A stretch of DNA of 64,000 nucleotides from Streptomyces sp. TRM68367 (GCF_014495685.1 NZ_JACTVI010000007.1:135712-199711); one strand, 5' to 3'. Positions 40,067 to 49,280 are shown, numbered from the stretch's first letter. A program made the numbers and translations. The notes: generated by a model not told the origin, from the letters alone.

Positions 40067-41574
40067 GTGGAACGTATCTGGGCATGCCTGTGTTTCCCCC
40101 GCCCGCCCACCCGGCCTTCCCGAAGGCCGCGCACGAGGCCGTGCGGAATCCGACCCTGCGCGGCAATCTGCGGCACGCCACGCACACGATCCGCGCCAAG
40201 CGGGCCACGGCCGTCGCGGAGGTGTCCGACTGGGCGGCCCTGCGCGAGGCCGGCAAGCAGATCAAGGACCACACGCTCAGGCACCTCGACCGCTATCTCG
40301 TCCAGGTGGAGGAGGCGGTCACGGCGGCGGGCGGCACCGTCCACTGGGCGGCCGACGCCGACGAGGCCAACCGGATCGTCACCGAACTCGTCCAGCAGAC
40401 CGGCGAGTCGGAGGTCGTCAAGGTCAAGTCGATGGCCACGCAGGAGATCGGCCTCAACGAGGCCCTGGAGGCGGAGGGCATCCGCGCCTACGAGACCGAT
40501 CTCGCCGAGCTGATCGTGCAGTTGGGCAAGGACCGGCCCTCGCACATCCTGGTCCCGGCGATCCACCGCAACCGGGGCGAGATCCGGGACATCTTCACTC
40601 GCGAGATGAGCGAGTGGGGCCGCCCGGCGCCCGAGGGCCTGACCGACACGCCCGCCGAACTCGCCGAGGCCGCGCGGCTGCACCTGCGGGAGAAGTTCCT
40701 GCGCGCCAAGGTCGGCATCTCGGGCGCCAACTTCATGGTCGCCGAGACCGGCACGCTGGTCGTCGTGGAGTCCGAGGGCAACGGGCGGATGTGCCTGACC
40801 CTGCCGGAGACGCTGATCTCGGTCGTCGGCATCGAGAAGATCGTGCCCACGTGGCAGGACCTGGAGGTGTTCCTCCAGACGCTCCCCCGCTCCTCCACGG
40901 CCGAGCGCATGAACCCGTACACATCCATGTGGACCGGTACGACAGACTCCGAGACGGCTGACGGGCCGCAGACCTTCCACCTGGTCCTCCTCGACAACGG
41001 CCGCACCGACGTCCTCGCCGACGAGGTCGGCCGCCAGGCCCTGCGCTGCATCCGCTGCTCCGCGTGCCTGAACGTGTGCCCGGTGTACGAGCGGGCGGGC
41101 GGGCACGCGTACGGCTCGGTCTACCCGGGCCCGATCGGCGCGATCCTCAGCCCCCAACTCCGGGGCACGGCAAGTGAGATCGACGCATCCCTGCCGTACG
41201 CCTCGTCGCTGTGCGGGGCCTGCTACGACGTGTGCCCGGTCGCCATCGACATCCCCGAGGTGCTGGTGCACCTGCGGGAGCGGGTCGTGCAGGGCGGCCC
41301 GGTGATCAGCGGGGGCAACAAGGTGGTGCTGCAACCCGCGAAGGGGCACGCCGCCGAACGGGCGGCGATGCGCGCGGCCCGCTGGGCGTTCACCCGTCCG
41401 GGCGCCCTGCGCACCGGCCAGCGGCTGGCGTCCCGCACCCGCCGTTTCCATCCGCGCTCCCTGCCGGGCCCCGGCAAGGCGTGGAGCGGCACGCGCGATC
41501 TGCCGCAGCTGCCGAAGGAGCCGTTCCGCGACTGGTGGCAGCGCACCAACGGCGGCAAGGAGAGCACCAAGTGA
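40063..41574 (+). CDS. lutB: Lactate utilisation protein B (ferredoxin-type Fe-S protein)
   Basis: 503 residues; ATG 40063 overlaps the lutA stop. N-terminal LUD domain (about 60-300: VVKVKSMATQEIGLNEALEA, FMVAETGTLVVVESEGNGRM) followed by two 4Fe-4S motifs, CIRCSACLNVCPVY near 328 and CGACYDVCPVAIDIP near 384, and the DUF3390-like end (LPQLPKEPFRDWW). Electron-transfer subunit of LutABC. The C-terminus overlaps lutC by GTGA. Confidence 0.93.
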   Translation: MSGTYLGMPVFPPPAHPAFPKAAHEAVRNPTLRGNLRHATHTIRAKRATAVAEVSDWAALREAGKQIKDHTLRHLDRYLVQVEEAVTAAGGTVHWAADADEANRIVTELVQQTGESEVVKVKSMATQEIGLNEALEAEGIRAYETDLAELIVQLGKDRPSHILVPAIHRNRGEIRDIFTREMSEWGRPAPEGLTDTPAELAEAARLHLREKFLRAKVGISGANFMVAETGTLVVVESEGNGRMCLTLPETLISVVGIEKIVPTWQDLEVFLQTLPRSSTAERMNPYTSMWTGTTDSETADGPQTFHLVLLDNGRTDVLADEVGRQALRCIRCSACLNVCPVYERAGGHAYGSVYPGPIGAILSPQLRGTASEIDASLPYASSLCGACYDVCPVAIDIPEVLVHLRERVVQGGPVISGGNKVVLQPAKGHAAERAAMRAARWAFTRPGALRTGQRLASRTRRFHPRSLPGPGKAWSGTRDLPQLPKEPFRDWWQRTNGGKESTK

Positions 41575-42239
41575 GCAGCAGGGACCGGATCCTGGGCCGC
41601 GTACAGCGCGCACTGGCGGACGTACGCCAGGACGACATGCCGTACGAGCGGGCGGTTCCGCGCGACTATGTGCGCGAGCACGGCGACCGGGGTGTCGAGG
41701 AGACCGTGGAGCTGCTGGCCGAGAACCTGGCGGACTACCGGGCGATCGTGCACCGCAGCGATGCCGACGGGCTGGCCGGGGTGATCGCGGGGCTGCTGGA
41801 GAAGCGGGGCTCGGCGTCGGTGCTCGTCCCGCCGGGGCTGGACGAGGGCTGGCTGGCGGAGACCGGCGTGACGCGGATCCCGGACCGGAACGAGAGCACC
41901 CCGCACGAACTCGACCGGGTCGACAGCGTGGTCACGGGATGCGCGGTCGCCGTCGCCGAGACCGGCACGATCGTGCTGGACGGCTCCCCCGACCAGGGGC
42001 GCCGCCGTATCACGCTCGTCCCCGACCACCACATCTGCGTCGTACGGGTTCCCGAGCAGGTGGTGTCGTCCGTGCCGCAGGCCCTCGAACGACTCGACCC
42101 GGCCCGCCCGTTGACATGGATCTCGGGGCCGTCGGCGACCAGCGACATCGAGCTGGACCGGGTCGAGGGGGTGCACGGTCCGCGCACCCTGGAGGTGGTG
42201 CTGGTGTCCGCTCAGGCGAGCGCGGAAGTCACCTCGTAG
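41571..42239 (+). CDS. lutC: Lactate utilisation protein C (LUD domain)
   Basis: 222 residues from GTG 41571, overlapping the lutB stop. LUD/YkgG fold: SSRDRILGRVQRALADVRQD, SVLVPPGLDEGWLAETGVTR, VAVAETGTIVLDGSPDQGRR, LVPDHHICVVRVPEQVV, WISGPSATSDIELDRVEGVH. Third subunit of the L-lactate oxidising complex. Its 3' end overlaps the convergent rhamnosidase gene by 28 bases. Confidence 0.93.
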   Translation: MSSRDRILGRVQRALADVRQDDMPYERAVPRDYVREHGDRGVEETVELLAENLADYRAIVHRSDADGLAGVIAGLLEKRGSASVLVPPGLDEGWLAETGVTRIPDRNESTPHELDRVDSVVTGCAVAVAETGTIVLDGSPDQGRRRITLVPDHHICVVRVPEQVVSSVPQALERLDPARPLTWISGPSATSDIELDRVEGVHGPRTLEVVLVSAQASAEVTS

Positions 42240-45200
42240 CGGCCGGACGCCAGCCGGTAGGAGGCGATGCCGTCCTCGAAGCCCAGGTACTCCACGCCCT
42301 CGGAGCGGGACAGCGGCCGCCTGGTCTCCCGCACGCTGTCCGGGTCGGCCGTGGGCAGGCGCAGGGTCGCCGTGCTGTTGGCGGGCACCGCGGCACAGTA
42401 GGCCAGGTTCCCGTCCCCGGCCGTCCACTCGCTGACGATCTCTCCGTACGGCGACCGGTACGAGCCGGCCACCTGCGTGATCCTCCCCGTCGGGTCCAGG
42501 TGGGGCCTGAGGAAGAAGTGCCTGAAGCCCGGGTGCGCCGGGTCCTTGGCGATGCCGGCCATGCTCTCGTACATCCACTCCATGATCGCGCCGTAGGAGT
42601 AGTGGTTGAACGAGTTCATGTCGACGGGGCCGAAGCCGTCATGCTTCGAGTACGAGTTCCAGCGCTCCCAGATGGTGGTGGCGCCGTTGTCGACCGAGTA
42701 CAGCCAGGACGGCATCGCGTTCTGGTGCAGCAGCTTGTACGCCAGGTCGACACGGCCCTCGTCGGTGAGGACGGGGGCGAGGACGTTCACGCCGAGGAAG
42801 CCGACGGAGAGCGTGTTCTCCGCGTACTTGACGCGGGTGCTGTCGGGGTGGGCCTTCTTGTAGGCCTCGTCGTTGCCGATGTTCCCGGCGAGCAGCTCGA
42901 CGAGCTGGCGGCGCTGGGCCTGCGTGTCGTAGAGGCCGAGTTTGAGGACCCACAGCAGGGCGGTCTGGGTGTCGTCCTCGGTCTTGCGCGGGCTGTCGCC
43001 GGGCGTCGGCGGGGGGTCGCCCAGGCCGGAGCGGACCGTGATCCGCCCCGTGGTCGCGTCGGTGGCGAGGTACTTGGTGATGAACGCCCGCTTGATCCGG
43101 GAGAAGAGCTGCTCGTAGGTGCTGGCCTCGGTGCTGCGGCCGGTGGCGCGGGCCATGTCCGCCATGAGGCGGGCGCTGTGGCCGTAGGAGACGTCGCTGA
43201 TGAGCTGGGTGCTGCTGTCCTGGAAGGCCAGCCAGTCGCCGAAGATCGCGCCCTGTCCGGCGTAGGTGTCGCCGGTGCGCTCCCGGATCCAGTCCATGTA
43301 CGTCGTCATCGCGGCCCAGCTGCGGTCGATGACGGTGGTGTCGCCGGACATCTGCCACACCGTCCAGGGCACGATGACGCCGCAGTCCGCCCAGCCGCTC
43401 GCCGGTACCGGCTCGTTGTAGCGGGCGCCGGGGGCGATCCAGGTGAACTGGGCCCGGTCCTGACCGTAGGCGCGCTGGGAGTCGATCAGGCTGTCCTGGA
43501 AGTGGCTGAGGAAGGTGACGGCGTCGGTGTTGTAGAGGCCCGTGGTGGAGAACAGCTGGGTGTCGCCGGTCCAGCCGCAGCGTTCGTCGCGCTGCGGGCA
43601 GTCGGTGGGGACCCACAGGTAGTTGCCTCGCTGGCCCCAACGGACGTTGCTGATCAGCTGGTTGATGTCCTGGTCGTCGGTGCTGACGGTGCCGATGTCG
43701 GTGAGGGCGGAGGTGGCGACCCGGCCGGTGAGGCCGGTGAGGGTGACTTCGGCCGTGGTGGTGACGGAGGCGTAGCGGAAGCCGTAGAAGGTGAGCGAGT
43801 CCTGGTGGGTCTCGCCGCCGGGGGCGCCCTTGAGGGTGTACGTGCTGGTGGCCTTGGCGGTGCGCAGGTTGGCCCGGTAGACCGAGCCCTCGGGGCCGTC
43901 GGCGCCGGCGCTGTCGTCGTTGAGCATCTCGCCGAACCTGAAGGTGACTTGAGTGCCGGCGGCGCCGCGCAGTGTGTAGCGGGGCACGCCCACCAAGTTC
44001 TGTCCGAGGTCGAAGACGGCCGTCTCGCCGGGGCGCAGGGTCACCTCGGCTGTCGCGGCCTCGGCGGGGTCGGTGACCGTGCGGGCGGGGTCGGCGACGA
44101 CGCGGCCCTTGCCGCCCGGGCTGCCGTCCTGGCCGGTGACGCCGGTGACGCCGGTGTGGACGGTGACGGAGCGCGGGCTGAGGTCCCAGTCGGGGACCAG
44201 CCGGGCGCTCTCGCCTGGGTAGGCGACCAGTTGGGCGTCGGGGAAGCGGGTGGCGAAGTCGTGCTCCTCGACGCCGGACCAGGCGGAGGCGTCGAAGCCG
44301 TTCGCCGTCCAGCCCGGCAGTTCCTTGCGGGCGTCGTAGCTCTGCCCGTCGTAGATGTCGTCGGCGCGGTAGGGGCCGGTGTCGGTGGCGCGCCAGTCGT
44401 CGCCGGGTGCGGTGACGATGGTCTGCGTGGCGCCGTCGGCGTAGCGGACCAGGAGTTTGGCCTTCAGGGCGAGCCGGTTGCCGTCCTTGGCGTGGTAGGC
44501 GCTGTTGTCGGAGATCCGGCCGTTGTACCAGCCGTTTCCGAGGACCGCCGCGAGGGTGACCTGGGGCCGGCCGGTCACGAGGTCGGTGACGTCGTAGGTC
44601 AGGTAGTTGACGGTGCGGTCGTAGTTCGTCCAGCCGGGGGTGAGCAGCTCTTCCGTGGTGCCGTCGCCGTGCGGCACCGGCACCCGGCGGCCGTTGACAT
44701 ACGCGTCGTACACGCCGAGCGCCGAGACGTACAGCCGGGCCTCGCGCACCGGACCGTGCTTCAGGGCCGCCTGACGGCGCAGTAGCGGTGCGCCGGGGCT
44801 GCCCGGCTTCTTGCCCGCCATGGTGATCCACTTCGCGCCGTCCCAGCCGGTGACGCCGTCGGTGCCGCGCAGGCCGGTCTCGAAGGGGGCGGGGGTCGCG
44901 GTGCGGGCGCGGCCGTGCTCGTCCCAGACCGTCACCGTCCAGTGGTAGCGGGTGGAGGCGGGCAGCCGGGGTCCGGCGTAGCGCACCGCGACCGAGTCGG
45001 GGGATGTCACGCGGCCGCTGTCCCACACGTCGGCCCGGCCGGGGGTCAGGCGGTCACGCGAGGTCGCCACGACGATCTGGTACGCCGTCTGGCGGCGGCC
45101 CCGGACAGGGCAGTCCGTGCGCCAGCCGAACCGCGGCCGGTCCGCGTCCACGCCGAGCGGGTCGGTGCGGTGTTCCACGGTCAGGCCCGTCACGGCCGCC

Positions 45201-45256
45201 CGGTCGGTCACCGGCGCGGCCGATACCGCCCCGCAGTCGTCCGCTCCGTCCTGCAC
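42212..45256 (-). CDS. GH78 alpha-L-rhamnosidase
   Basis: 1014 residues from GTG 45256 (AAGGGA eight bases upstream). Domain order of bacterial GH78: N-terminal beta domains (LTVEHRTDPLGVDADRPRFG, DLVTGRPQVTLAAVLGNGWY), catalytic (alpha/alpha)6 barrel with the signature CPQRDERCGWTGDTQLFSTT near 555, general acid region DER and base Glu in ATTIWERWNSYS near 840, and a C-terminal beta domain (DGNLAYCAAVPANSTATLRL). No signal peptide is visible, so it probably acts inside the cell on imported rhamnosides, or leaves by another route. The LacI-type operator at 45284-45295 ties it to RhaR. Size is close to SaRha78A of S. avermitilis. Confidence 0.92.
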   Translation of the reverse strand: MQDGADDCGAVSAAPVTDRAAVTGLTVEHRTDPLGVDADRPRFGWRTDCPVRGRRQTAYQIVVATSRDRLTPGRADVWDSGRVTSPDSVAVRYAGPRLPASTRYHWTVTVWDEHGRARTATPAPFETGLRGTDGVTGWDGAKWITMAGKKPGSPGAPLLRRQAALKHGPVREARLYVSALGVYDAYVNGRRVPVPHGDGTTEELLTPGWTNYDRTVNYLTYDVTDLVTGRPQVTLAAVLGNGWYNGRISDNSAYHAKDGNRLALKAKLLVRYADGATQTIVTAPGDDWRATDTGPYRADDIYDGQSYDARKELPGWTANGFDASAWSGVEEHDFATRFPDAQLVAYPGESARLVPDWDLSPRSVTVHTGVTGVTGQDGSPGGKGRVVADPARTVTDPAEAATAEVTLRPGETAVFDLGQNLVGVPRYTLRGAAGTQVTFRFGEMLNDDSAGADGPEGSVYRANLRTAKATSTYTLKGAPGGETHQDSLTFYGFRYASVTTTAEVTLTGLTGRVATSALTDIGTVSTDDQDINQLISNVRWGQRGNYLWVPTDCPQRDERCGWTGDTQLFSTTGLYNTDAVTFLSHFQDSLIDSQRAYGQDRAQFTWIAPGARYNEPVPASGWADCGVIVPWTVWQMSGDTTVIDRSWAAMTTYMDWIRERTGDTYAGQGAIFGDWLAFQDSSTQLISDVSYGHSARLMADMARATGRSTEASTYEQLFSRIKRAFITKYLATDATTGRITVRSGLGDPPPTPGDSPRKTEDDTQTALLWVLKLGLYDTQAQRRQLVELLAGNIGNDEAYKKAHPDSTRVKYAENTLSVGFLGVNVLAPVLTDEGRVDLAYKLLHQNAMPSWLYSVDNGATTIWERWNSYSKHDGFGPVDMNSFNHYSYGAIMEWMYESMAGIAKDPAHPGFRHFFLRPHLDPTGRITQVAGSYRSPYGEIVSEWTAGDGNLAYCAAVPANSTATLRLPTADPDSVRETRRPLSRSEGVEYLGFEDGIASYRLASGRYEVTSALA

Positions 45257-45283
45257 GCCGTCGTCCCTTCGGCCGTCGCCGGT

Positions 45284-45295
45284 TGTATCGATTCA
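45284..45295. promoter_or_regulatory. LacI-type operator before GH78 rhamnosidase gene
   Basis: TGTATCGATTCA on the plus strand (TGAATCGATACA on the coding strand) is a 12-base palindrome with one mismatched pair, 28 bases upstream of the GTG start. It shares TGAATCG with the rhaI site at 34381 and the TCGATACAACC word with 34401. Likely RhaR operator. Confidence 0.75.
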
Positions 45296-45436
45296 GTACC
45301 CCGATTGGCCGGTGAGGTGCAGGTAGTAGCAGCGGTGGCACGTGTCCACGCTTCCGGCCGGGACGGGTGCCGTTGGCGTCGAGCCCGCCTCCGGCCAGTT
45401 CTTCGTGTCATCCAGCAGGTCGGCAGCCGCACTGCG

Positions 45437-45832
45437 CTACGCCGTTCCCTGGGTGGTCGAGCCGCAGTTCCGGGGCTTCTGAGTGGAGACGTTCCCGGCG
45501 CATGCCTGGGTGGTCACCGTGGCACCCTCGGGGACGTTCACGACCATCTTCCTCGTGGTGCCCGATCCCCTGGAGTTCCAGATCGTGGCGCCGCCGCCCT
45601 CGTTCCCCTTCCTCCAGCTGAACTTCAGCGCGGCCGACTTCCCGTCCTTGCTCAGGTCCGAGACGGTGAAGGTGTCTCCGCCGTGGAGGAAGTTGCCCCG
45701 GGCCCCGCGGTCCTTGCTGATGCTGACCGGGGAGTTGCTGCCGGCGTAAGCGGCAGTGGACATCCCGAGCACGGCCGCACCCGCCGCCAAGGCGGTGACG
45801 GCTATACCCGCCCCGTTCCTCATCCTGATCAC
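45437..45832 (-). CDS. Small secreted hypothetical protein
   Basis: 131 residues from GTG 45832 (GGGGGAA upstream). A typical signal peptide MRNGAGIAVTALAAGAAVLG with cleavage after TAAYA near 30 leaves a mature protein of about 100 residues with two cysteines (QACAG, RNCGS) that could form a disulfide. The mature part (FLHGGDTFTVSDLSKDGKSA, IWNSRGSGTTRKMVVNVPEG) is beta-rich and polar. I do not recognise the family. Monocistronic; 180 bases separate it from the rhamnosidase start. Confidence 0.72.
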   Translation of the reverse strand: MIRMRNGAGIAVTALAAGAAVLGMSTAAYAGSNSPVSISKDRGARGNFLHGGDTFTVSDLSKDGKSAALKFSWRKGNEGGGATIWNSRGSGTTRKMVVNVPEGATVTTQACAGNVSTQKPRNCGSTTQGTA

Positions 45833-46070
45833 TACACGTTCCCCCTCGTGAGGTTGCGGTCATGGGCCTGCGTTCCTGCCGTTCATGACGGCACATGTCA
45901 GACTCGAGGCCCTCTTTCTCCCAAAGTTTCATCGCGATGTGCGGGGTTGATCCCGTTTCAGCTACCCCGCCAGGCTGGGTTGATTCACCAGAACTTCAGT
46001 CCGCACTCCACAGCCGGCGACACGATCGGGGTGTCGCTGAGTACACCCCCGCGATACGGGTTCTGCACCC

Positions 46071-46280
46071 CATGTGCCGTGGCCCGGGCAAGACCTACGG
46101 GACCGCCGACAGCGCCATGCCCGCGCTGGACGGAGTGACGCTGCACATGGGCCGTGGCACGTTCACCGCGGTGATGCGTCCGGCAAGTCCACGCTGTTGC
46201 AGTGCGCGGACGCGCCGACGCCGGACGCGGTCGCCGAGCGGCTGGCGCACCAGGGCGACGACGCGGCCGTGGGGGTGTGA
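46071..46280 (+). pseudogene. ABC transporter ATP-binding protein, internally deleted
   Basis: GPGKTYGTADSAMPALDGVT and GRGTFTAVM give the start of a LolD/MacB-type ATPase. The Walker A is broken by a frameshift (the other frame reads SGKSTLLQCADAP) and is followed directly by a C-terminal end AERLAHQGDDAAVGV and stop. About 170 central residues, including signature and Walker B, are gone. Non-functional partner of the dead permease gene that follows. Confidence 0.68.
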
Positions 46281-46283
46281 GCG

Positions 46284-46977
46284 ATGTTCGTACTGGCCAT
46301 GCGGTCGATCCGGCAGCGACCGGGACGGTTCCTCGCGACGCTGCTGTCCGCGTTCCTGGGCGCGGCGGTCATCATGACGTTCAACTCGCTGCACGACACG
46401 GTTCTTCGCCGTCGCCTCGACGCTGACGGTCAACGTGCGCCAGCGGACAGCCGAGTTGGAGCTGCTGCGCTGCTCGGGGGCGACTCCGGCGCAGCTGAAA
46501 CGGATGGTCGTCGGGGAGGCGGTGGTCGTGGCCCTCCGGCATCCGACGCGGCGCTGATGCGCCGGCCGCGTACGGGGCGTCCTGCTGTCGGTGGGCCTGG
46601 CGCTGCTGTCGGCGCGGCTGCTGGGGGGCGTGCTGGACCGGCTGGCGCTGGCCGGGGCACGCGGCGACGGCATACCGCGTGCGGGAGTTCGGGCAGCAGC
46701 GGCTGGCGGGGGCGACGCCCGGGCAGGTGCTCGGCGTGGTGGGCGCGGAGGGCGTGATCCTGACGGTCACCGGTCTCCTCTTCGGGACGCTGGCGGCGCT
46801 GGCGGGGATCGTGCCGTTCACGGTGGTGCGTACGGACACGGTGCTGCCGGGCCATTCACGGGCTACTGGCTCGCGGTCGGGGCCGTCGCGGCGGCGGTGA
46901 CGATCGGGACGAGCCTGGCCACGGCCCGGCGGGTGCTGCGGACGCCGGCGGTCGGGGCGGTGGCCGTAACCGCGTGA
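46284..46977 (+). pseudogene. FtsX/MacB-type ABC permease, deleted and frameshifted
   Basis: ATG 46284 opens MFVLAMRSIRQRPGRFLATL then LSAFLGAAVIMTFNSLHDT, the normal N-terminus of a Streptomyces FtsX-like permease. Most of the protein is missing. What follows is the C-terminal third in alternating frames: TLTVNVRQRTAELELLRCSG, GATPAQLKRMVVGEAVV, VREFGQQRLAGATPGQVLGV, GLLFGTLAALAGIVPFTVVR, GYWLAVGAVAAAVTIGTSLA, ending TPAVGAVAVTA at TGA 46977. At least four frameshifts. Together with 46071 it is a dead drug-export or lipoprotein-type ABC pair. Confidence 0.7.
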
Positions 46978-47070
46978 CAGAGGCGGTGAGCAAGCGCTTA
47001 GGCAGATGTCCGGGCGCCCTCAGGGTGTCCGGACACCTTGCGTTCCCGGGAGCAGAACCGGAGGGCCCCG

Positions 47071-47479
47071 TTGTTCACGTCCGTCGACGATGTCTTCGCA
47101 CGCCTGGCCGAGACCGGCTATCTGGCGTCGCCCGCGGTCGCCACGAGGGCGTGGACGAGGCGCGGGCGCTGTACGAGTGGAACCACGCCAAGCAGCTGCT
47201 GCGGATCAGCGCGGGCCGCGACGAGACGTGGGACGAGACCCGCACGGACATCTTCAGCGAGGAGTTCCTGCTGGCCGCCATCCGCGGCGACGACCCGAAG
47301 GTGCTGCTGATCGACGAGATCGACAAGGCGGACATCGGGGTCGAGGGCCTGCTCCTGGAGGTGCTGCACGGGCGACTCCGCCGCCCCGGCCTACGCCGAG
47401 CTGATCGAGATGCACAAGTGCCCGGCAGCTCGGCGCGCTGGTGGGCCGCCTGCCGCCCGTGTGCCGGACGACGTCCTAG
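47071..47479 (+). pseudogene. MoxR-type AAA ATPase remnant
   Basis: TTG 47071 after GGAGGGCC begins FTSVDDVFARLAETGYLASP, the start of a common Streptomyces MoxR ATPase. The P-loop region is deleted and the frame shifts. Then follow EGVDEARALYEWNHAKQLLR, DETWDETRTDIFSEEFLLAA, Walker B-like GDDPKVLLIDEIDKADIGVE and EGLLLEVL. After another break come YAELIEMHK and, shifted, QLGALVGRLPPVC up to TAG 47477, which may be from a different gene. Without Walker A and the C-terminal lid it cannot be active. Confidence 0.68.
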
Positions 47480-47835
47480 CCCTTCTTCGCGTACTCCCGG
47501 GCCGTCTGTCCCTGGAAGTCGTACATGACGCACTGTTCGTCGCCCACGACCCAGGCGTCGTGGCCGGGCGGGCACACGAAGACGTCGCCGGGTCCGACCT
47601 CGCTCTCGGCGCCGTCGTCCATCCGGATGCGCATGCGGCCCCGGGCGACGTAGGCGTTGTGGTGGACCTGGCAGCTGTCGGTGCCCGCGATCGGGGCCAC
47701 GGACTCCGACCAGCGCCACCCTGGCTCGAACGTGGCCACGGCGAAGTCGAGGTCCGTCATGTGGACGGCTTCGAGGTGACCCCGGGGAAAATCGCGCCGC
47801 TCGTCGGGCTTGTCGAGCGTCTTGACCTCCAACAT
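47476..47835 (-). CDS. Cupin-domain protein
   Basis: 119 residues, ATG 47835 five bases after AAAGGAGGAG. A single small beta barrel: FEPGWRWSESVAPIAGTDSC, then the metal-site pattern QVHHNAYVARGRMRIRMDDG (His-His ... ) and EVGPGDVFVCPPGHDAWVVG, ending YDFQGQTAREYAKKG. Cupins of this size bind a small ligand or metal; many act as accessory or dioxygenase-like proteins and the substrate cannot be deduced. Its stop overlaps the MoxR remnant on the other strand. Divergent from the methyltransferase gene. Confidence 0.8.
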   Translation of the reverse strand: MLEVKTLDKPDERRDFPRGHLEAVHMTDLDFAVATFEPGWRWSESVAPIAGTDSCQVHHNAYVARGRMRIRMDDGAESEVGPGDVFVCPPGHDAWVVGDEQCVMYDFQGQTAREYAKKG

Positions 47836-48048
47836 GACGCTCCTCCTTTCCGGCCGCTCCAGCGCGGCCGGGGCGGGGCTCCGTCTGCCCGAACGGCACG
47901 GCGGCAGCCCCTGCCCCACCACACCATCGTCCGCCGGTCGAGCCGGGCCCGCCATCGGAGGAGTTGCCCATTCACCCATACAACACCCTCCGTGACTCTG
48001 CCGGTCATCTCCCCTACTCTCGGAGCCCCCTACGGAGGTCGCTCGAAC

Positions 48049-48849
48049 ATGCCCCAGGACGCCAAGTCAGCGAAGAAGCTCCGCAGCAACCGCGCCGCCC
48101 TTGCGCACAAGGTCGGCTACGCGCTGCGTCATCCCGGCCGGGTCGTGCCGTACGTCCGCCGCGCCGCCCGGGATACCTGGCTGCGCCTCAAGCACACCGA
48201 CCACGTCGGCTACTACCGCGCGGTGATGGCATCGGACGCCCGCCGCAGCCCGGAGGCCGCGGTCGGCAGTCAGACCCACGACCGGTGGCTGGCGCTGGGT
48301 CAGATGCAGTTCGACTATCTCGTCGAGCACGGGCTGCGGCCCGAACACCGGATGCTCGACATCGGCTGCGGCAATCTGCGCGGCGGCTGGCGCTTCATCG
48401 ACTACCTCGACGCCGGTCACTACTACGGCATCGACATCTCCCCGGACATCCTGATCGCCGCGAAGAAGACGCTCACCGAGCGCGGGCTCCAGGCCAAGCT
48501 GCCCCATCTCACCATCACCGGCGACCTCACGCTGGACTTCCTGCCGGACGACCACTTCGACGTGGTGCACGCCCACAGCGTGTTCTCGCACTCTCCCCTC
48601 GAGGTGATCGACCAATGTCTCGGGCACGTCGGGCGCGTCCTGACCGAGCAGGGCTTCTTCGACTTCACCTTCGACCGCACCGAGGGTGAGGAACACCAGG
48701 TCCTGCGCGAGGACTTCTACTACCGCACCGAGACCCTGCTCGGTCTGGCCCGCGCGCACGGGCTGCACGCGCGGTTCATGGACGACTGGGAGAAGCGTCC
48801 GCACGGGCAGTCAAAGATCCGCGTCAGCCGTTCGCCGATCATCGTCTGA
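48049..48849 (+). CDS. Class I SAM-dependent methyltransferase
   Basis: 266 residues, ATG 48049 ten bases after GGAGG. After a basic N-terminal 60 residues (RNRAALAHKVGYALRHPGRV type) the Rossmann SAM motif I is MLDIGCGNLRGGWRFIDYL near 100, motif II GHYYGIDISPDILIAAKKTL, and post-motif FDVVHAHSVFSHSPLEVIDQ. The substrate is unknown; the sequence is closest in style to small-molecule or glycan methyltransferases. No biosynthetic neighbours; monocistronic, divergent from the cupin gene. Confidence 0.83.
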   Translation: MPQDAKSAKKLRSNRAALAHKVGYALRHPGRVVPYVRRAARDTWLRLKHTDHVGYYRAVMASDARRSPEAAVGSQTHDRWLALGQMQFDYLVEHGLRPEHRMLDIGCGNLRGGWRFIDYLDAGHYYGIDISPDILIAAKKTLTERGLQAKLPHLTITGDLTLDFLPDDHFDVVHAHSVFSHSPLEVIDQCLGHVGRVLTEQGFFDFTFDRTEGEEHQVLREDFYYRTETLLGLARAHGLHARFMDDWEKRPHGQSKIRVSRSPIIV

Positions 48850-48881
48850 GAGCCGTCGGGATCCGTTGAGATCCCTGCCCC

Positions 48882-49262
48882 TCAGTTGAGGTGGGTGACC
48901 TGCCAGGGCGCGGGCGCCGCGCGCAGCCGGACGGGCAGGGTGCCGTCGTCCGGCATCCCGGCCCGCAGCCAGGCGCCGACCGCCCCGGCGTCGGCCTCGG
49001 TGACGAGCGGCCCGAGCCGTACAACGGGGCCGGTGGGCCTGCGATCCGTGGCACAGGGCTGCACGAGCGGCGTACAGGCCGTGCGGGTGCACACTGCCCC
49101 GTACGTGGTCGACGGGTGTCGCGGCCGCCTGGAGGACGCTGCTCGTCTCCTCGCTCGATCCGGTGAAGGCGGCGCGCAGCCGTCCGCCGCGGCGCGGTTC
49201 GCCGGCGTCGTCCGCCGCGGTGATACCGACTCCGCGGGCGGTCAGCAGACCGCCGGCCATCC
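48882..49262 (-). pseudogene. Unidentified minus-strand gene remnant upstream of znuA
   Basis: Two minus-strand frames carry protein-like sequence in succession: AGGLLTARGVGITAADDAGE, GSSEETSSVLQAAATPVDHV (about 49100-49262), then after a frame change VQPCATDRRPTGPVVRLGPL, VTEADAGAVGAWLRAGMPDD and APAPWQVTHLN before TGA 48882. Codon composition fits coding in each piece. I cannot name the family. The whole 48850-49280 interval contains nothing else recognisable. Confidence 0.35.
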
Positions 49263-49280
49263 GGGCGTCCGGTCAATAGT

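Noticed and set aside
41939..44785. A 948-codon plus-strand open frame inside the rhamnosidase gene
   Set aside because: Antisense to GH78 with its full signature motif; composition is typical shadow sequence.
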